Shown: one piece after another, positions 1 through 9,211 of the stretch
How positions within the stretch are numbered: position 1 is the stretch's first letter
How the letters are laid out: the number at the start of each line of letters is the position of its first letter
Source: Firmicutes bacterium UBA5486
Lineage (GTDB): Bacteria > Bacillota > UBA4882 > UBA10575
Direction: 5' to 3'
Assembly (NCBI GenBank): GCA_002427045.1
Contig: DIPO01000037.1
Span: 1-13,617, forward strand
DNA: 13,617 nt
Program-made: the position numbers and the translations under genes
Notes under the pieces: generated by a model
What the model was told of the DNA's origin: nothing
Database searches by the model: none
Seen by the model: the letters and a program-made list of their open reading frames with translations, nothing else

Positions 1-142
1 CAACACAATATATAGTGTTCGGCTTGTATTAGGCTATCAATATATTGTGCAGGGACAGAAAAAATCAATGGTAACGCAAAAAGCCCTAATAAGTTATACA
101 CTGACCGAAAAGTGTAACAAAAGTAACAGTACTTTTCTGCAA
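1..142. other. Region downstream of the glucan synthase
   Basis: No gene visible. On the minus strand, after the synthase stop, AAAAGTA/TACTTTT (119-136, loop of four) and GTTACACT/AGTGTATAAC (93-118, two-base bulge) can form stems, but the T-runs (78-82 and 59-64) lie 11 or more bases beyond them, so an intrinsic terminator is only possible. Further out a 10-base inverted repeat (CACAATATAT at 4-13, ATATATTGTG at 40-49) encloses a 26-base loop. Confidence 0.35.
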
Positions 143-3100
143 TTACAAAATCAATAAGACAGAATGGTTCAAGCCATCATTTACTAATGGTACCCCTGCA
201 TCTACTTTTTCCAGTCTTTCCCCATCCAGCTCCAAGAATAGGCCTCCTGTTTGTTTCCGTTCAGGGTTTTCCACTCTAATCTCATAATTGGTCTGTCCAT
301 ACCAATAGTTTACGGAATAACCCGACCACTCCTCAGGAATACAAGGTTTGATATAAAGCCTGGTACCTCTCCTCTGAATTCCAAGAATCCACTCTAAACC
401 GGCCTGATACATCCAGCCTGCTGCCCCAGTATACCAGGTCCAACCTCCACGTCCTACATAAGGAGGCACTGAATAAACATCTGCAGCCATCACATAAGGT
501 TCAACCTTATAACGCTGGACTTCGCCTTCAGTACGAGTATGATTAATCGGATTTAAGATGTGGAAAAGCTCATAGGCTTTATTCCCTTCGCCCATTATCG
601 CCCAGGCAATAATTGCCCAGATCGCTCCATGAGTATACTGCCCACCATTCTCCCTTACACCGCGAGGGTAGGCCTGGATATAACCAGGGCTGGGTTCACT
701 CTGATCAAAAGGAGGTGTAAGAAGGCAAACTAGAGCCTCATCTTCCCTTCTGACAAGTTTATGGTCTAATGAGCGCATGGCAAGTAAAGCTTTATTAGGA
801 TCAGCAGCGCCGGAAATAACCCCCCAAGCCTGTGCAATACAGTCAATCTGGCATTCCAAATTGGTTATTGAACCCAATGGTTCACCTTGATCATTATAAG
901 CACGACGGTACCATTGTCCATCCCAACTTTGTTCGTTAAGAGCCGCGGTTAACTTTTCGGCTACCGACTTATACTTCTCTACCCGGGCAGTATCATCCTG
1001 TTTTTCAGCAAAGGGAATAAATTCCTGTAATACATGGTAAAGGAACCATCCAAGCCAAACACTTTCTCCGGTGCCGCCAGCTCCTACTCGGCTCATCCCA
1101 TCATTCCAGTCTCCTGTACCCATCAATGGCAGGCCATGCTCTCCAAAACGGAAAGAATGTTCAATAGCTCGGATACAGTGTTCGTAGAGGGTTCCGGTTT
1201 CAGCAGAAACCTTAGCCTGTTCATACCTTTCCAGCTCATCCTCCTGTAATGGGGGGCTCTCCAGGAACGGAATCTCTTGGTTCCAGATTCTCATATCACC
1301 TGTATGCTTGGCATATCGACAGGCGGCATAGGGTAACCATAAAAGATCATCGGAGAAACGGGTACGGATCCCGTAACCAGTCTCTTCATGCCACCAGTGT
1401 TGGACATCTCCCTCCAAATATTGATGGGCAGCATGAATCAAGATTTGTCTTTTGGTCACTCCTGAACGGGAGTGAAGCAGAGCCAGAGAATCCTGAAGCT
1501 GATCCCGGAAACCGTAAGCACCACCAGACTGGTAAAAAGCACTCCGTGCCCATAAACGACAGCTTACAGTCTGATAGAGCAGCCAGCGGTTGAGAAGTAA
1601 ATCAAATCCTTGATCCGGAGTTGAGACCTGTACTCTTTCCAACAGATTTGACCAGTAGTTATTTACTTCTTGATAAGCTTCTTCCACCCCTGCTCTTCGT
1701 CCGTAACGTCTCATATACTCTTTTACCTTCTCTTTTGATGAGGCTGAACCAACCAGAATATTTACAGTCCTTTCTCCTTGTGGAGGAAGGTAAAACTTAA
1801 CTTGCATAGCACCACAGGGATTATAGCGTGCCCCAGTAGTATTGGAAAGTTTCTCCCGTTTTAGGGCAGCTGGAAATGATAGACTACCATTTCGCCCAAT
1901 AAACTCAGCACGATCTCCAGTCCAACTACGGTCGTTCTCCGGTCCGCCTGTTCGGATACCTAAAAATGCATAGTTATCGGAAAATTCTTTTTGATAGACA
2001 TTACGAGCAAGCAAAGCACCGCTACTCCGATCATAATTGGTAATAATAAAGGGAGCACTCTTCTCTCTGGTGACGCCCAGTGCCCATTCTAAATAATAAG
2101 TAACTGCTATTTCTCGTTCATAATCCTCAGTATTACGCAGTGTCAGACGGAGAATCTTTACCGGAGCATCCATCGGGGTAAAAACCAGGCCAGTCTGGTT
2201 AATCCCTTGACTATGATGCTCAAAAAGCGTATAACCTTGGCCGTGACGTACAGTATAAGGTTCTGTATCTCGAATCGGCAAGGCCGTCAGCGACCATAGA
2301 AGTCCAGTTCTTTCATCCCGTAGATAACAGATCTCTCCTGATGGATCCAGAACCGGATCATTAGACCATGGAGTAAGCTTATATTCCCTACTGTTTTTTG
2401 CCCAGGTATACCCGCCTCCGGACTCTGAAACCGTAAATCCAAATTCTGGATTGGAGATGACATTGCTCCACGGCGCAGGGAGTAAATCTTTAGTCCGTAA
2501 CTGTATTACATACTCCGTACCAGCGGGGGTAAAACCACCCCAGCCATTAAAGTAAAGCAATTCTTCCGGTGCTTCCATCGGGATATAACTTCCGACGACC
2601 GGTGCTGGGAGCTGTACCGGCTGTGGTTTTGGTAATAATTTTTGTGATTTCAGATCCAGTTGCAACTGAGAAATGAGTGATCCTCCATCGCTCCGTAATG
2701 AAATCCGAGCTACAGTCTCTAGTAAGATTTGATCCTCTTCTGGTATTGTAGAAGCAGAGAAGAGATAAATTCCTCCCGCCCGCTTTAAATCTATTGGTTC
2801 AGGTAAAGTCTCTATTAATTGTCGTATATCCTCATAAAGAGCCTGCTGATAACCTTCTTTATTATCAATAAGGAGAACCAAATCAGTAACCAGTCCTTTT
2901 AGCTTCCAATATCCATGAGCCCTTAGCATCTGATCAGCCAGTTCCAACCCATCCTGATCTTCTAACCGCACCAGAATTATTGGTAAATCTCCGGAAAGGC
3001 CATAGGCCCAGAGTCCAGACTGATCCTTTACATTTTTGAATAGATACTCATGTCGAGATCTCCGGTAATAATTACAATAGAAGATCTGTGAAGCCATCCA

Positions 3101-6100
3101 CTGTAAAATATTCACCTGGTGTGCCGCAATATTTAAATCTCGCAGTTCCTTTCTTGATCTAGTCCAAGCTAATTCAAAGGTCTGCTGTATTTGATAGGAA
3201 GAAGAGAACCTACTAACCATCTCGAGTGCTTCCTCACGTGTAGGTGCTACACCAGTAATAAAAGAGAAATGAACAGTAGCACCGGGATCCAGTTCTACAC
3301 AGCGCCTAAGCGCAAGCACCGGATCAAGAACAGCTCCTGTTGTCCCTGATAAACGTTGATTAGTCTGGATCACAACCGGTATCCGATATGAGCGGCCCCG
3401 TCCTACAAAACGTGAACGGTCGGTCTCATACTCCAAAGGGCCAACGGTCCGGCCATCAACCTGAATCGCATGGACCATCCATAAAGATGGCTTAGAATTA
3501 CCAGTACGTCGATGGGCCAGTAAGGCCTCAGCCTCCAATACAGCTTCAGTTTCAATAAATAGTCTGCTAAAAGCAGGATGTGCCTGATAAGAATTTTTTT
3601 CTGTCAGAACTGGTTCAAGAAGACTGGTTACTTCAATAGTACAAGGGTAGTTTCCAAAGTTGGTAAGAGAAATATGGCGAATCTCAGCATCCACTTCCGG
3701 AGAGACACAGATCTGCATCCGGGTGTGTATATTTTCGTCAATCCTGGTAAAGACAATCTTATCCAAATCAGAGTCCATAGTAGCACTATCTGAACTTACC
3801 CGGCTGGGATGAAAAGTCGGCGACCAAGTCTTCTCATCGGTTATGTTTTTTATATAAAAGAAAACGCCATGATGATCTTTAATCGGATCTTCTTCCCAGC
3901 GGGTCAATAAAAGATCTTCATATTTACTGAAACCGCCACCACTATTAGAGACCATCACCAAGTAATCTCCATTCGATAGAAAACTGGCTTTAGGTAACGG
4001 TGTATCAAATGAGTCAACAAAGCGGTGTTCAAGGTCTTCATCACGCAGATGACGTAATCCAGGTAATAGTCTTGGCACCGGTTTTCTGGTCTTAACTAAA
4101 GTTGGTGATTGGATCCGTTCATGTAGCAAAAGATCTGTACCCTTAACCCTGGGATCCGCCAGAAAACGATCTTGCATCAGATTTCCATGCAGTAGATTCC
4201 CCAGTGCCATCAGAGACATGCCCTGATGGTGAGCCATGTAGCTTTTAATGACTGCATACTCCTCTTTCTCCTGGAGACGTTCAGGAGTAAAATCTAAAGC
4301 TTCATAGAATCCAAACTCATCAAAAGCATTATACTCCTCCAGGCGACGCATATTAGCTACCGCTTGTTTCGGATCGACCATTGCTGCCAGTATGGTGGCA
4401 TATGGTGTAATTACCCTCTCTTTTTCCAATCCTTGTTTTAAGGCAAGATCCGGTACACCAAAGGCTCTATATTGGTAATTCAGATGATGATCAAAAGCAT
4501 AGTAACCTGATTCCGATAATCCCCAGGGCAGTTTTATTTTTTTGCCGTAATCGATCTGGCTCTTAACAACCAGCTCATAAGTTCTCTCCCACAAAGTGTT
4601 AGGGTGACAAGTCATCACCAGTAAGGGCATTAAATACTCAAAGATTGTCCCGGTCCATGAAATCAAAACAGGCTTTCGCCGAACTAGAGTAGAGGTCCGG
4701 CTCATCGAAGACCAGTGTTTAACGGGAAGCTGCCCCAGAGCAATCGCTATAAAACTGGCCTGGCGTGCCTCAGAAGCTAGCAGATTATAGAGTGCTGAAT
4801 CCAGCTGCCGGTTAGAAACATTGTAACCAATCGAAAAGAGGCGCCGCTGTCGATCATAAAGCAGAGAAAAATCATGTGCCACGATCAAATCTTCTAACCG
4901 TTTGATTAGTCTTTCTCCACTATCTAAAAATTCTTCAATCCGATTTTTTGAGACCAAAAAGAATCCCATTAATTCTGAAAACTCTTCTTCTTCTGCATAT
5001 AATTCAACCAACCGGTCTGCAAAAGCTATGACCTGGGAAAAATCTTCTAATGAAGCTAACTCTTCCCTAAAATCTAGTTCCTCCGCATCAGTATCAAGCA
5101 TAGATAACCATGGGAAGAACCATTCCATCTCTTGCAACTGTAAACTAATAATTGCCTCACAAACTGATGGAGTAGTTTCTATTTCTTTCTCCGCTTTTTT
5201 GAGTAAGCGATACCATTCAAATAAGGTTAAATCGCTTTCAACATAAGGTTCAAAGCATACACTATATTTGTCTTTTTTATTACCCTGTTCCTGCTCCCAG
5301 CGGATAGTATCAAGCAATCCTTGGGCTAAAGATTTAGTCCAAGGCTGTTGCAACCATTCTTTGACTGCCTCTTTGACAGTAAGCAAGTAAACAAGAAGGT
5401 TACCACTATCAACCGTGGAGACATATAAAGGAAGCAATGGTTTTAGGGTAACAGTATCATACCAATTATAAAAATGTCCATGCCAACGAGGTAAGAGTTC
5501 CAAAGTGTTTATAGTTTTATCAATCTTCTTTACCATCTGGCCCGTAGTGGTATATCCAAAGTCACGGGCAGTCACAATTGATGCTAAATAAAGTCCAATA
5601 TTTGTTGGTGAAGTACGATGGGCTAGTCCATTATCCGGGTCAACCTGAAGGTTATCCGGTGGTAACCAGTTATCTGAAGCAGTGACAGCCACTTCAAAAT
5701 AATGCCAGATCCGCCGGGCTACTTCTCTTAAATAAACTTTATCCTCCAGACTTAACTCCCTTCTTTTTGTTCTGCGCGGAAGAGCAGTTAAATATACCCA
5801 CAAAGGAGCTGAAAGCCAAAAGCAAGATAAAGGTACTGCCCAGGGCAGAGCAGATGGGGTTTTATACCAAATAATTGCAAGTCCTGCCAAGATAAGAACC
5901 CGTCCCCGCCACATCTTTCGCCAGGCTCTCCATAAAGTGTCAGGTACCTGCTTCCCAGCTTCGGCTGCAGTTACCCATTCCAAAAGATAACGCCGGGAGA
6001 TGGTCATGCGGTACAAGGTACGAATAATCGCATCAACCATCGTTACTGCCTGGTAGGGAAGGACTAACAGTTTAAATAGATCCCGACCCAAGTAATGAGA

Positions 6101-8665
6101 AAGCGGTGTTCCAAACTTGACAGCCTTAATTAATTTCTTTAAATAAGCAACTGCTAGAATACCAATGATCCCCCAATGCAGTGGTTGAAGATAAATTGCT
6201 CGTCCTGGGAGAATAATAAGCCCTAACAAGATTAAGATTTGGAGTGAAGGCGCGAGCAAACTATTACGGAGATCATCAATCATCTGCCAGCGAGTGATGA
6301 GTGGTAAATGAACAGGAGCCTTCATCCCGTCCTTGTTTCGAGCACGTTTTTTTAGCCATGGCAATAGTTGCCAATCACCCCGCACCCAGCGGTGTTTCCG
6401 TGATAAACTACTAAGAAATGATGAGGGAAAATCATCTTGAAGTTCAATATCTGTTACCAAACCAGCCCGGAGAAAACTCCCTTCTAAAAGGTCATGACTT
6501 AGAACAGCATTCTCCGGAAAGCGTCTTCGTAACAGCCGATCAAAGACCCTAACATCATAGATCCCTTTTCCTGTAAAGATACCGCGCCCAAAAAGATCCT
6601 GATAAGGGTTGGAAACTGCACCACTATAGAGATCAATTCCGGATTGATCACCATGGAGTAAAGAGAATAAACTATGGTTAGCACTATAATTACTCACCAC
6701 AATTTTTGGTTGTAAGATACCATAACCTTTAACTACAATCCCCCTCTCCTCATCTACAACTGGAGCATTCAAAGGGTGCCCGATAGTTCCAATCAGACGT
6801 CTTGCCGCTTCTCTGGGTAATTGAGTATCAGAGTCTAGAGTAATAACATATCTAATCTGTTTAAAAAGATCACGATCACCACTAATCGTAGTAAAACTTG
6901 TTTCTTCTTCCCCAGTAAGCAAGGAGTTAAATTCCGTAAGTTTCCCCCGTTTCCGTTCCCAGCCCATCCAGACTCCTTCCTGAGGGTTATATTTACGTTC
7001 CCTATGTAACAAATAAAAATAGGTTCGTGCTTCCGGATGGGGATAACGTTGATTCAAAGAAGCGATACCCTCCAAAGCTGCATTAAGAAGTTCAGCATCT
7101 TCAGGCATTTCTTTTTCCAAAGCATCAACAAAATCGGTTAACAGTGCAAAATAGATATGCCGGTCGCAATTGGCTAGATGATAAACCTCCAACTTCCGAA
7201 GCAAACTCTGGAGATCGTCAGTATTAGTCAACATGGTAGGGATAACCACCATAGTAGAAGCTTCGATTGGAATCCCATTCCGGAATTCAATCTTCGGCAG
7301 ACGCTGCGGAGGAAAAGCCCAGTTTAATAAGGTATGGAGAAAACGGACAGCGCTTCCTCCAACTGGAGCAACTAACAATATACCTAGTATAGTTAATTGG
7401 AGAGGAGTAAAACCGATCGCAGAATTAAATGCCCATAAAGAACCTGTAAAAAACAGCAAGAATAAAAAGACTAAAGACGGAAAATAGATGAGATTAGGTT
7501 TAGAACGCAAGGCCCTTCTGAGATGGCGCATTCCAAATCCTTTGCTTTCAAAGGCTTGAGCTAGTTTCCCCAATCCCTCATCAAGTAGATAATATCCTAC
7601 ATGTGCTTCAACACTACTTCGAGTCAATTCTCTTTCAGCTGTTTGAGCTAGATTCAGCACTTTTTTCGCTACTCTTTCTTCCGGCAACCGCCACTCTTTA
7701 GCAATTAATTCTAACTCATGCCGCATCAGATCACGACTATCAAAATCCATTTCTGGGTAAATTCGGGCTGGATCCAGACGTAAGATCTGTTCAACTAGAC
7801 TCAACTCTTCAAAGTATTCTTCCCAATTGATCCGGTTAATCTCCTGGAGGCTAGTGAACAAATTTCCGGCTATCCTTTGGTAACGGGCATGATTGTTCTG
7901 CTCCTCTTCTACCAACTTAGGTATAGAAAGATTTTGTGCATTCGCCCGTGCCTCCAGCCAACGTAATAATGGTTTTAATTTAGCAGATCTACGAAATTCT
8001 CTTTCTAAAAATACAAGAACTGAAGGATTAGAAAGACCCATAAATTTTTCAACACTTAAAATTACTTTATTAAGCTCTTGGCCACCGTCTTTTATAATCG
8101 GAATGACCTTGTTATTCCAAAATATCTCTTGTTTTACTGGCATTCGGTGCTCATTTACATCTTCATATACTTCACGCAATTGATGGAAGAGCACAAAACG
8201 CAACATAAGAGGAACTGCCCATAATTCACCAATTGTCAAGGGCTGTACTTGTTGGTAGGCCCATAAAAAGCTGACTAAAACCTCCGGATCCGATTTTCCT
8301 TCATTTTGTTCTAAAAGCTCATAAAGAATGGAATAAATTCGACGATAACCCTTCATCCGTCCGGAAGTTAGTACAGGCAAACGGCGAAAATAACGTAGGG
8401 GAAAGTTTTTCTGAATATACTGATACTGTTCATGAAGGAGATATTGATTTTCAATCAACCATTCCCCAGCTAGTGGGAGTTTTGCTTTGTCTGCTACCTT
8501 AGCAAGGTATTCTTTATGAATAGCATCCAATTTTCGTAGGTCTTTCTTTACTTGCCTTCTTAGAAAAACCCTTCGTGAAAAAGTTACTCGTCTTTGTTCT
8601 TTTGCTAATTGGTGCGCATATTCTAATATTTCATCTAATTGCAGATATTTGGGTGTTGCAAACAA
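143..8665 (-). CDS. Cyclic beta-1,2-glucan synthase-like protein (GT84-GH189-GH94)
   Basis: Giant membrane enzyme of 2840 residues; ChvB/NdvB/Cgs proteins are about 2800-2900. The family makes cyclic beta-1,2-glucan from UDP-glucose by chain growth, ring closure and length trimming. A soluble N-terminal region is followed by two membrane segments (about 392-413, 421-441). The glycosyltransferase core has DSD at 611-613, HDLLEG at 724-729 and RKHRW ending at W760, with about four more membrane segments between 803 and 963. The middle region (about 1000-1550) resembles the cyclising GH189 domain, with FEY (E1343), WGLSES (E1385), FYEALD (E1455) and AHHQGM (H1479-H1480); I cannot say which Glu is catalytic. 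The rest is GH94-like: SNSGGG near 1574, SESGGG near 2084, FRDQLQD (D2388) and GDWNDG (2518-2523), where D2522 is the expected general acid. No truncation or frameshift is seen. The start is TTG, supported by AAAGG 10 bases upstream. Substrate linkage is inferred from the family. Confidence 0.93.
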   Translation of the reverse strand: MFATPKYLQLDEILEYAHQLAKEQRRVTFSRRVFLRRQVKKDLRKLDAIHKEYLAKVADKAKLPLAGEWLIENQYLLHEQYQYIQKNFPLRYFRRLPVLTSGRMKGYRRIYSILYELLEQNEGKSDPEVLVSFLWAYQQVQPLTIGELWAVPLMLRFVLFHQLREVYEDVNEHRMPVKQEIFWNNKVIPIIKDGGQELNKVILSVEKFMGLSNPSVLVFLEREFRRSAKLKPLLRWLEARANAQNLSIPKLVEEEQNNHARYQRIAGNLFTSLQEINRINWEEYFEELSLVEQILRLDPARIYPEMDFDSRDLMRHELELIAKEWRLPEERVAKKVLNLAQTAERELTRSSVEAHVGYYLLDEGLGKLAQAFESKGFGMRHLRRALRSKPNLIYFPSLVFLFLLFFTGSLWAFNSAIGFTPLQLTILGILLVAPVGGSAVRFLHTLLNWAFPPQRLPKIEFRNGIPIEASTMVVIPTMLTNTDDLQSLLRKLEVYHLANCDRHIYFALLTDFVDALEKEMPEDAELLNAALEGIASLNQRYPHPEARTYFYLLHRERKYNPQEGVWMGWERKRGKLTEFNSLLTGEEETSFTTISGDRDLFKQIRYVITLDSDTQLPREAARRLIGTIGHPLNAPVVDEERGIVVKGYGILQPKIVVSNYSANHSLFSLLHGDQSGIDLYSGAVSNPYQDLFGRGIFTGKGIYDVRVFDRLLRRRFPENAVLSHDLLEGSFLRAGLVTDIELQDDFPSSFLSSLSRKHRWVRGDWQLLPWLKKRARNKDGMKAPVHLPLITRWQMIDDLRNSLLAPSLQILILLGLIILPGRAIYLQPLHWGIIGILAVAYLKKLIKAVKFGTPLSHYLGRDLFKLLVLPYQAVTMVDAIIRTLYRMTISRRYLLEWVTAAEAGKQVPDTLWRAWRKMWRGRVLILAGLAIIWYKTPSALPWAVPLSCFWLSAPLWVYLTALPRRTKRRELSLEDKVYLREVARRIWHYFEVAVTASDNWLPPDNLQVDPDNGLAHRTSPTNIGLYLASIVTARDFGYTTTGQMVKKIDKTINTLELLPRWHGHFYNWYDTVTLKPLLPLYVSTVDSGNLLVYLLTVKEAVKEWLQQPWTKSLAQGLLDTIRWEQEQGNKKDKYSVCFEPYVESDLTLFEWYRLLKKAEKEIETTPSVCEAIISLQLQEMEWFFPWLSMLDTDAEELDFREELASLEDFSQVIAFADRLVELYAEEEEFSELMGFFLVSKNRIEEFLDSGERLIKRLEDLIVAHDFSLLYDRQRRLFSIGYNVSNRQLDSALYNLLASEARQASFIAIALGQLPVKHWSSMSRTSTLVRRKPVLISWTGTIFEYLMPLLVMTCHPNTLWERTYELVVKSQIDYGKKIKLPWGLSESGYYAFDHHLNYQYRAFGVPDLALKQGLEKERVITPYATILAAMVDPKQAVANMRRLEEYNAFDEFGFYEALDFTPERLQEKEEYAVIKSYMAHHQGMSLMALGNLLHGNLMQDRFLADPRVKGTDLLLHERIQSPTLVKTRKPVPRLLPGLRHLRDEDLEHRFVDSFDTPLPKASFLSNGDYLVMVSNSGGGFSKYEDLLLTRWEEDPIKDHHGVFFYIKNITDEKTWSPTFHPSRVSSDSATMDSDLDKIVFTRIDENIHTRMQICVSPEVDAEIRHISLTNFGNYPCTIEVTSLLEPVLTEKNSYQAHPAFSRLFIETEAVLEAEALLAHRRTGNSKPSLWMVHAIQVDGRTVGPLEYETDRSRFVGRGRSYRIPVVIQTNQRLSGTTGAVLDPVLALRRCVELDPGATVHFSFITGVAPTREEALEMVSRFSSSYQIQQTFELAWTRSRKELRDLNIAAHQVNILQWMASQIFYCNYYRRSRHEYLFKNVKDQSGLWAYGLSGDLPIILVRLEDQDGLELADQMLRAHGYWKLKGLVTDLVLLIDNKEGYQQALYEDIRQLIETLPEPIDLKRAGGIYLFSASTIPEEDQILLETVARISLRSDGGSLISQLQLDLKSQKLLPKPQPVQLPAPVVGSYIPMEAPEELLYFNGWGGFTPAGTEYVIQLRTKDLLPAPWSNVISNPEFGFTVSESGGGYTWAKNSREYKLTPWSNDPVLDPSGEICYLRDERTGLLWSLTALPIRDTEPYTVRHGQGYTLFEHHSQGINQTGLVFTPMDAPVKILRLTLRNTEDYEREIAVTYYLEWALGVTREKSAPFIITNYDRSSGALLARNVYQKEFSDNYAFLGIRTGGPENDRSWTGDRAEFIGRNGSLSFPAALKREKLSNTTGARYNPCGAMQVKFYLPPQGERTVNILVGSASSKEKVKEYMRRYGRRAGVEEAYQEVNNYWSNLLERVQVSTPDQGFDLLLNRWLLYQTVSCRLWARSAFYQSGGAYGFRDQLQDSLALLHSRSGVTKRQILIHAAHQYLEGDVQHWWHEETGYGIRTRFSDDLLWLPYAACRYAKHTGDMRIWNQEIPFLESPPLQEDELERYEQAKVSAETGTLYEHCIRAIEHSFRFGEHGLPLMGTGDWNDGMSRVGAGGTGESVWLGWFLYHVLQEFIPFAEKQDDTARVEKYKSVAEKLTAALNEQSWDGQWYRRAYNDQGEPLGSITNLECQIDCIAQAWGVISGAADPNKALLAMRSLDHKLVRREDEALVCLLTPPFDQSEPSPGYIQAYPRGVRENGGQYTHGAIWAIIAWAIMGEGNKAYELFHILNPINHTRTEGEVQRYKVEPYVMAADVYSVPPYVGRGGWTWYTGAAGWMYQAGLEWILGIQRRGTRLYIKPCIPEEWSGYSVNYWYGQTNYEIRVENPERKQTGGLFLELDGERLEKVDAGVPLVNDGLNHSVLLIL

Positions 8666-8675
8666 TAAAACTCAT
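8631..8675 (-). other. 14-codon out-of-frame ORF overlapping the synthase start
   Basis: An ATG 10 bases upstream of the TTG start reads MSFIVCNTQISAIR and ends in TGA inside the synthase gene. It has the better-placed Shine-Dalgarno. It may be a translated upstream ORF that tunes synthase translation, or an accident. Loss of one base in the TTTT run between the two starts would fuse the ATG to the synthase frame (MSLLFATPKY), so a sequence error or natural indel is a real alternative. Confidence 0.25.
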
Positions 8676-8685
8676 CCTTTCTCCT
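8676..8685 (-). promoter_or_regulatory. Ribosome binding site of the glucan synthase, shared by two starts
   Basis: The purine run AGGAGAAAGG lies just upstream of the synthase. Its AAAGG part ends 10 bases before the TTG start at 8665. Its AGGAG part is 5 bases before an ATG at 8673-8675 that is in another frame and opens a 14-codon ORF. The site therefore serves the TTG start less ideally than the out-of-frame ATG. Confidence 0.6.
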
Positions 8686-8706
8686 CGACCAGCACCCGTT
8701 TCAGTA

Positions 8707-8723
8707 ATTACTTTTCAAGTAAT
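8707..8723 (-). repeat. 7-base inverted repeat in the synthase leader
   Basis: Perfect arms ATTACTT and AAGTAAT are separated by three bases. The repeat lies 41 bases before the TTG start, between the candidate promoter and the ribosome binding site. It could be an operator or a small leader hairpin; the stem has only two GC pairs, so it is weak as RNA. Confidence 0.3.
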
Positions 8724-8742
8724 CGTCTTTTGCAATTCCTTA

Positions 8743-8772
8743 ATATAATTAGATGTTTTGTAATAATATCAA
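8743..8772 (-). promoter_or_regulatory. Candidate promoter of the glucan synthase
   Basis: On the minus strand TTGATA (8767-8772) is followed after 18 bases by TTATAT (8743-8748). This would start transcription near 8736 and give a leader of about 70 bases. The region is very AT-rich, so such matches occur by chance. A second possibility closer to the gene is TTGCAA with AGTAAT 17 bases further on. Confidence 0.3.
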
Positions 8773-9061
8773 AAAATAATCCTGTTAAAGCTAGAAATAC
8801 AAAAATGTCCCGAAAGGCCTTCCCGTAAAACTTCTTTTTCTGTTCTTGTTAAGATCATGTTTATTGCATTACTTTGGAAAACTTGTGTTTATAAGATAAA
8901 TGAGACAAATCCAATTTTTGATACGCAAAAATAGACTATTGATGCTAAGGTAATTATCCATTTCCCTCCTATCAAATAATCAAATAATTGAAAAACACAA
9001 GTCTTAATTGATAGTAATACCGAATATTTTTTACTATAAATAATAGAATAAAGGGAGAAAT

Positions 9062-9094
9062 AACCTCCGAAGTAGAACCAGACTTTTCGGGGTT
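9062..9094 (-). other. Pair of mutually exclusive hairpins
   Basis: On the minus strand AACCCCGAA can pair with TTCGGAGGTT (9 pairs, one bulged A). The overlapping AGAACC (9091-9096) can instead pair with GGTTCT (9074-9079). Both are GC-rich compared with the surroundings. No clean T-run follows, so neither is a convincing terminator. Confidence 0.25.
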
Positions 9095-9182
9095 CTTAAG
9101 AAATAATAGTGGTATTTGTCGTCAAAAGTTATTACCGAATAATGGTATAGGTCTTATTATACACAATATATACTTATTATAT

Positions 9183-9211
9183 AAGAAAACGCAAAACCCT
9201 TCTTTTATGCG
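9183..9211 (-). terminator. Weak intrinsic terminator candidate after the ABC operon
   Basis: Fifty-two bases after the stop codon of the second ABC gene, the minus strand can form a stem of CGCATAAAA with TTTTGCG (7 pairs, one bulged T, loop about 7 bases) followed directly by TTTTCTT. The stem has only three GC pairs. If it works, it separates the ABC transcript from the glucan synthase. Confidence 0.4.

Noticed and set aside
1034..1593. Two plus-strand open frames (71 and 114 codons) inside the glucan synthase gene
   Set aside because: They lie antisense to a strongly conserved coding region (GH94 catalytic part), have no ribosome sites and resemble no protein; they are shadows of the real frame. 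The same holds for the plus-strand frames at 3578-3793, 4902-5246, 7233-7487, 7893-8183, 9646-9849 and 13275-13460.
6499..6684. 61-codon minus-strand frame inside the synthase
   Set aside because: It overlaps the glycosyltransferase motif region in another frame, with no ribosome site and no recognisable product.
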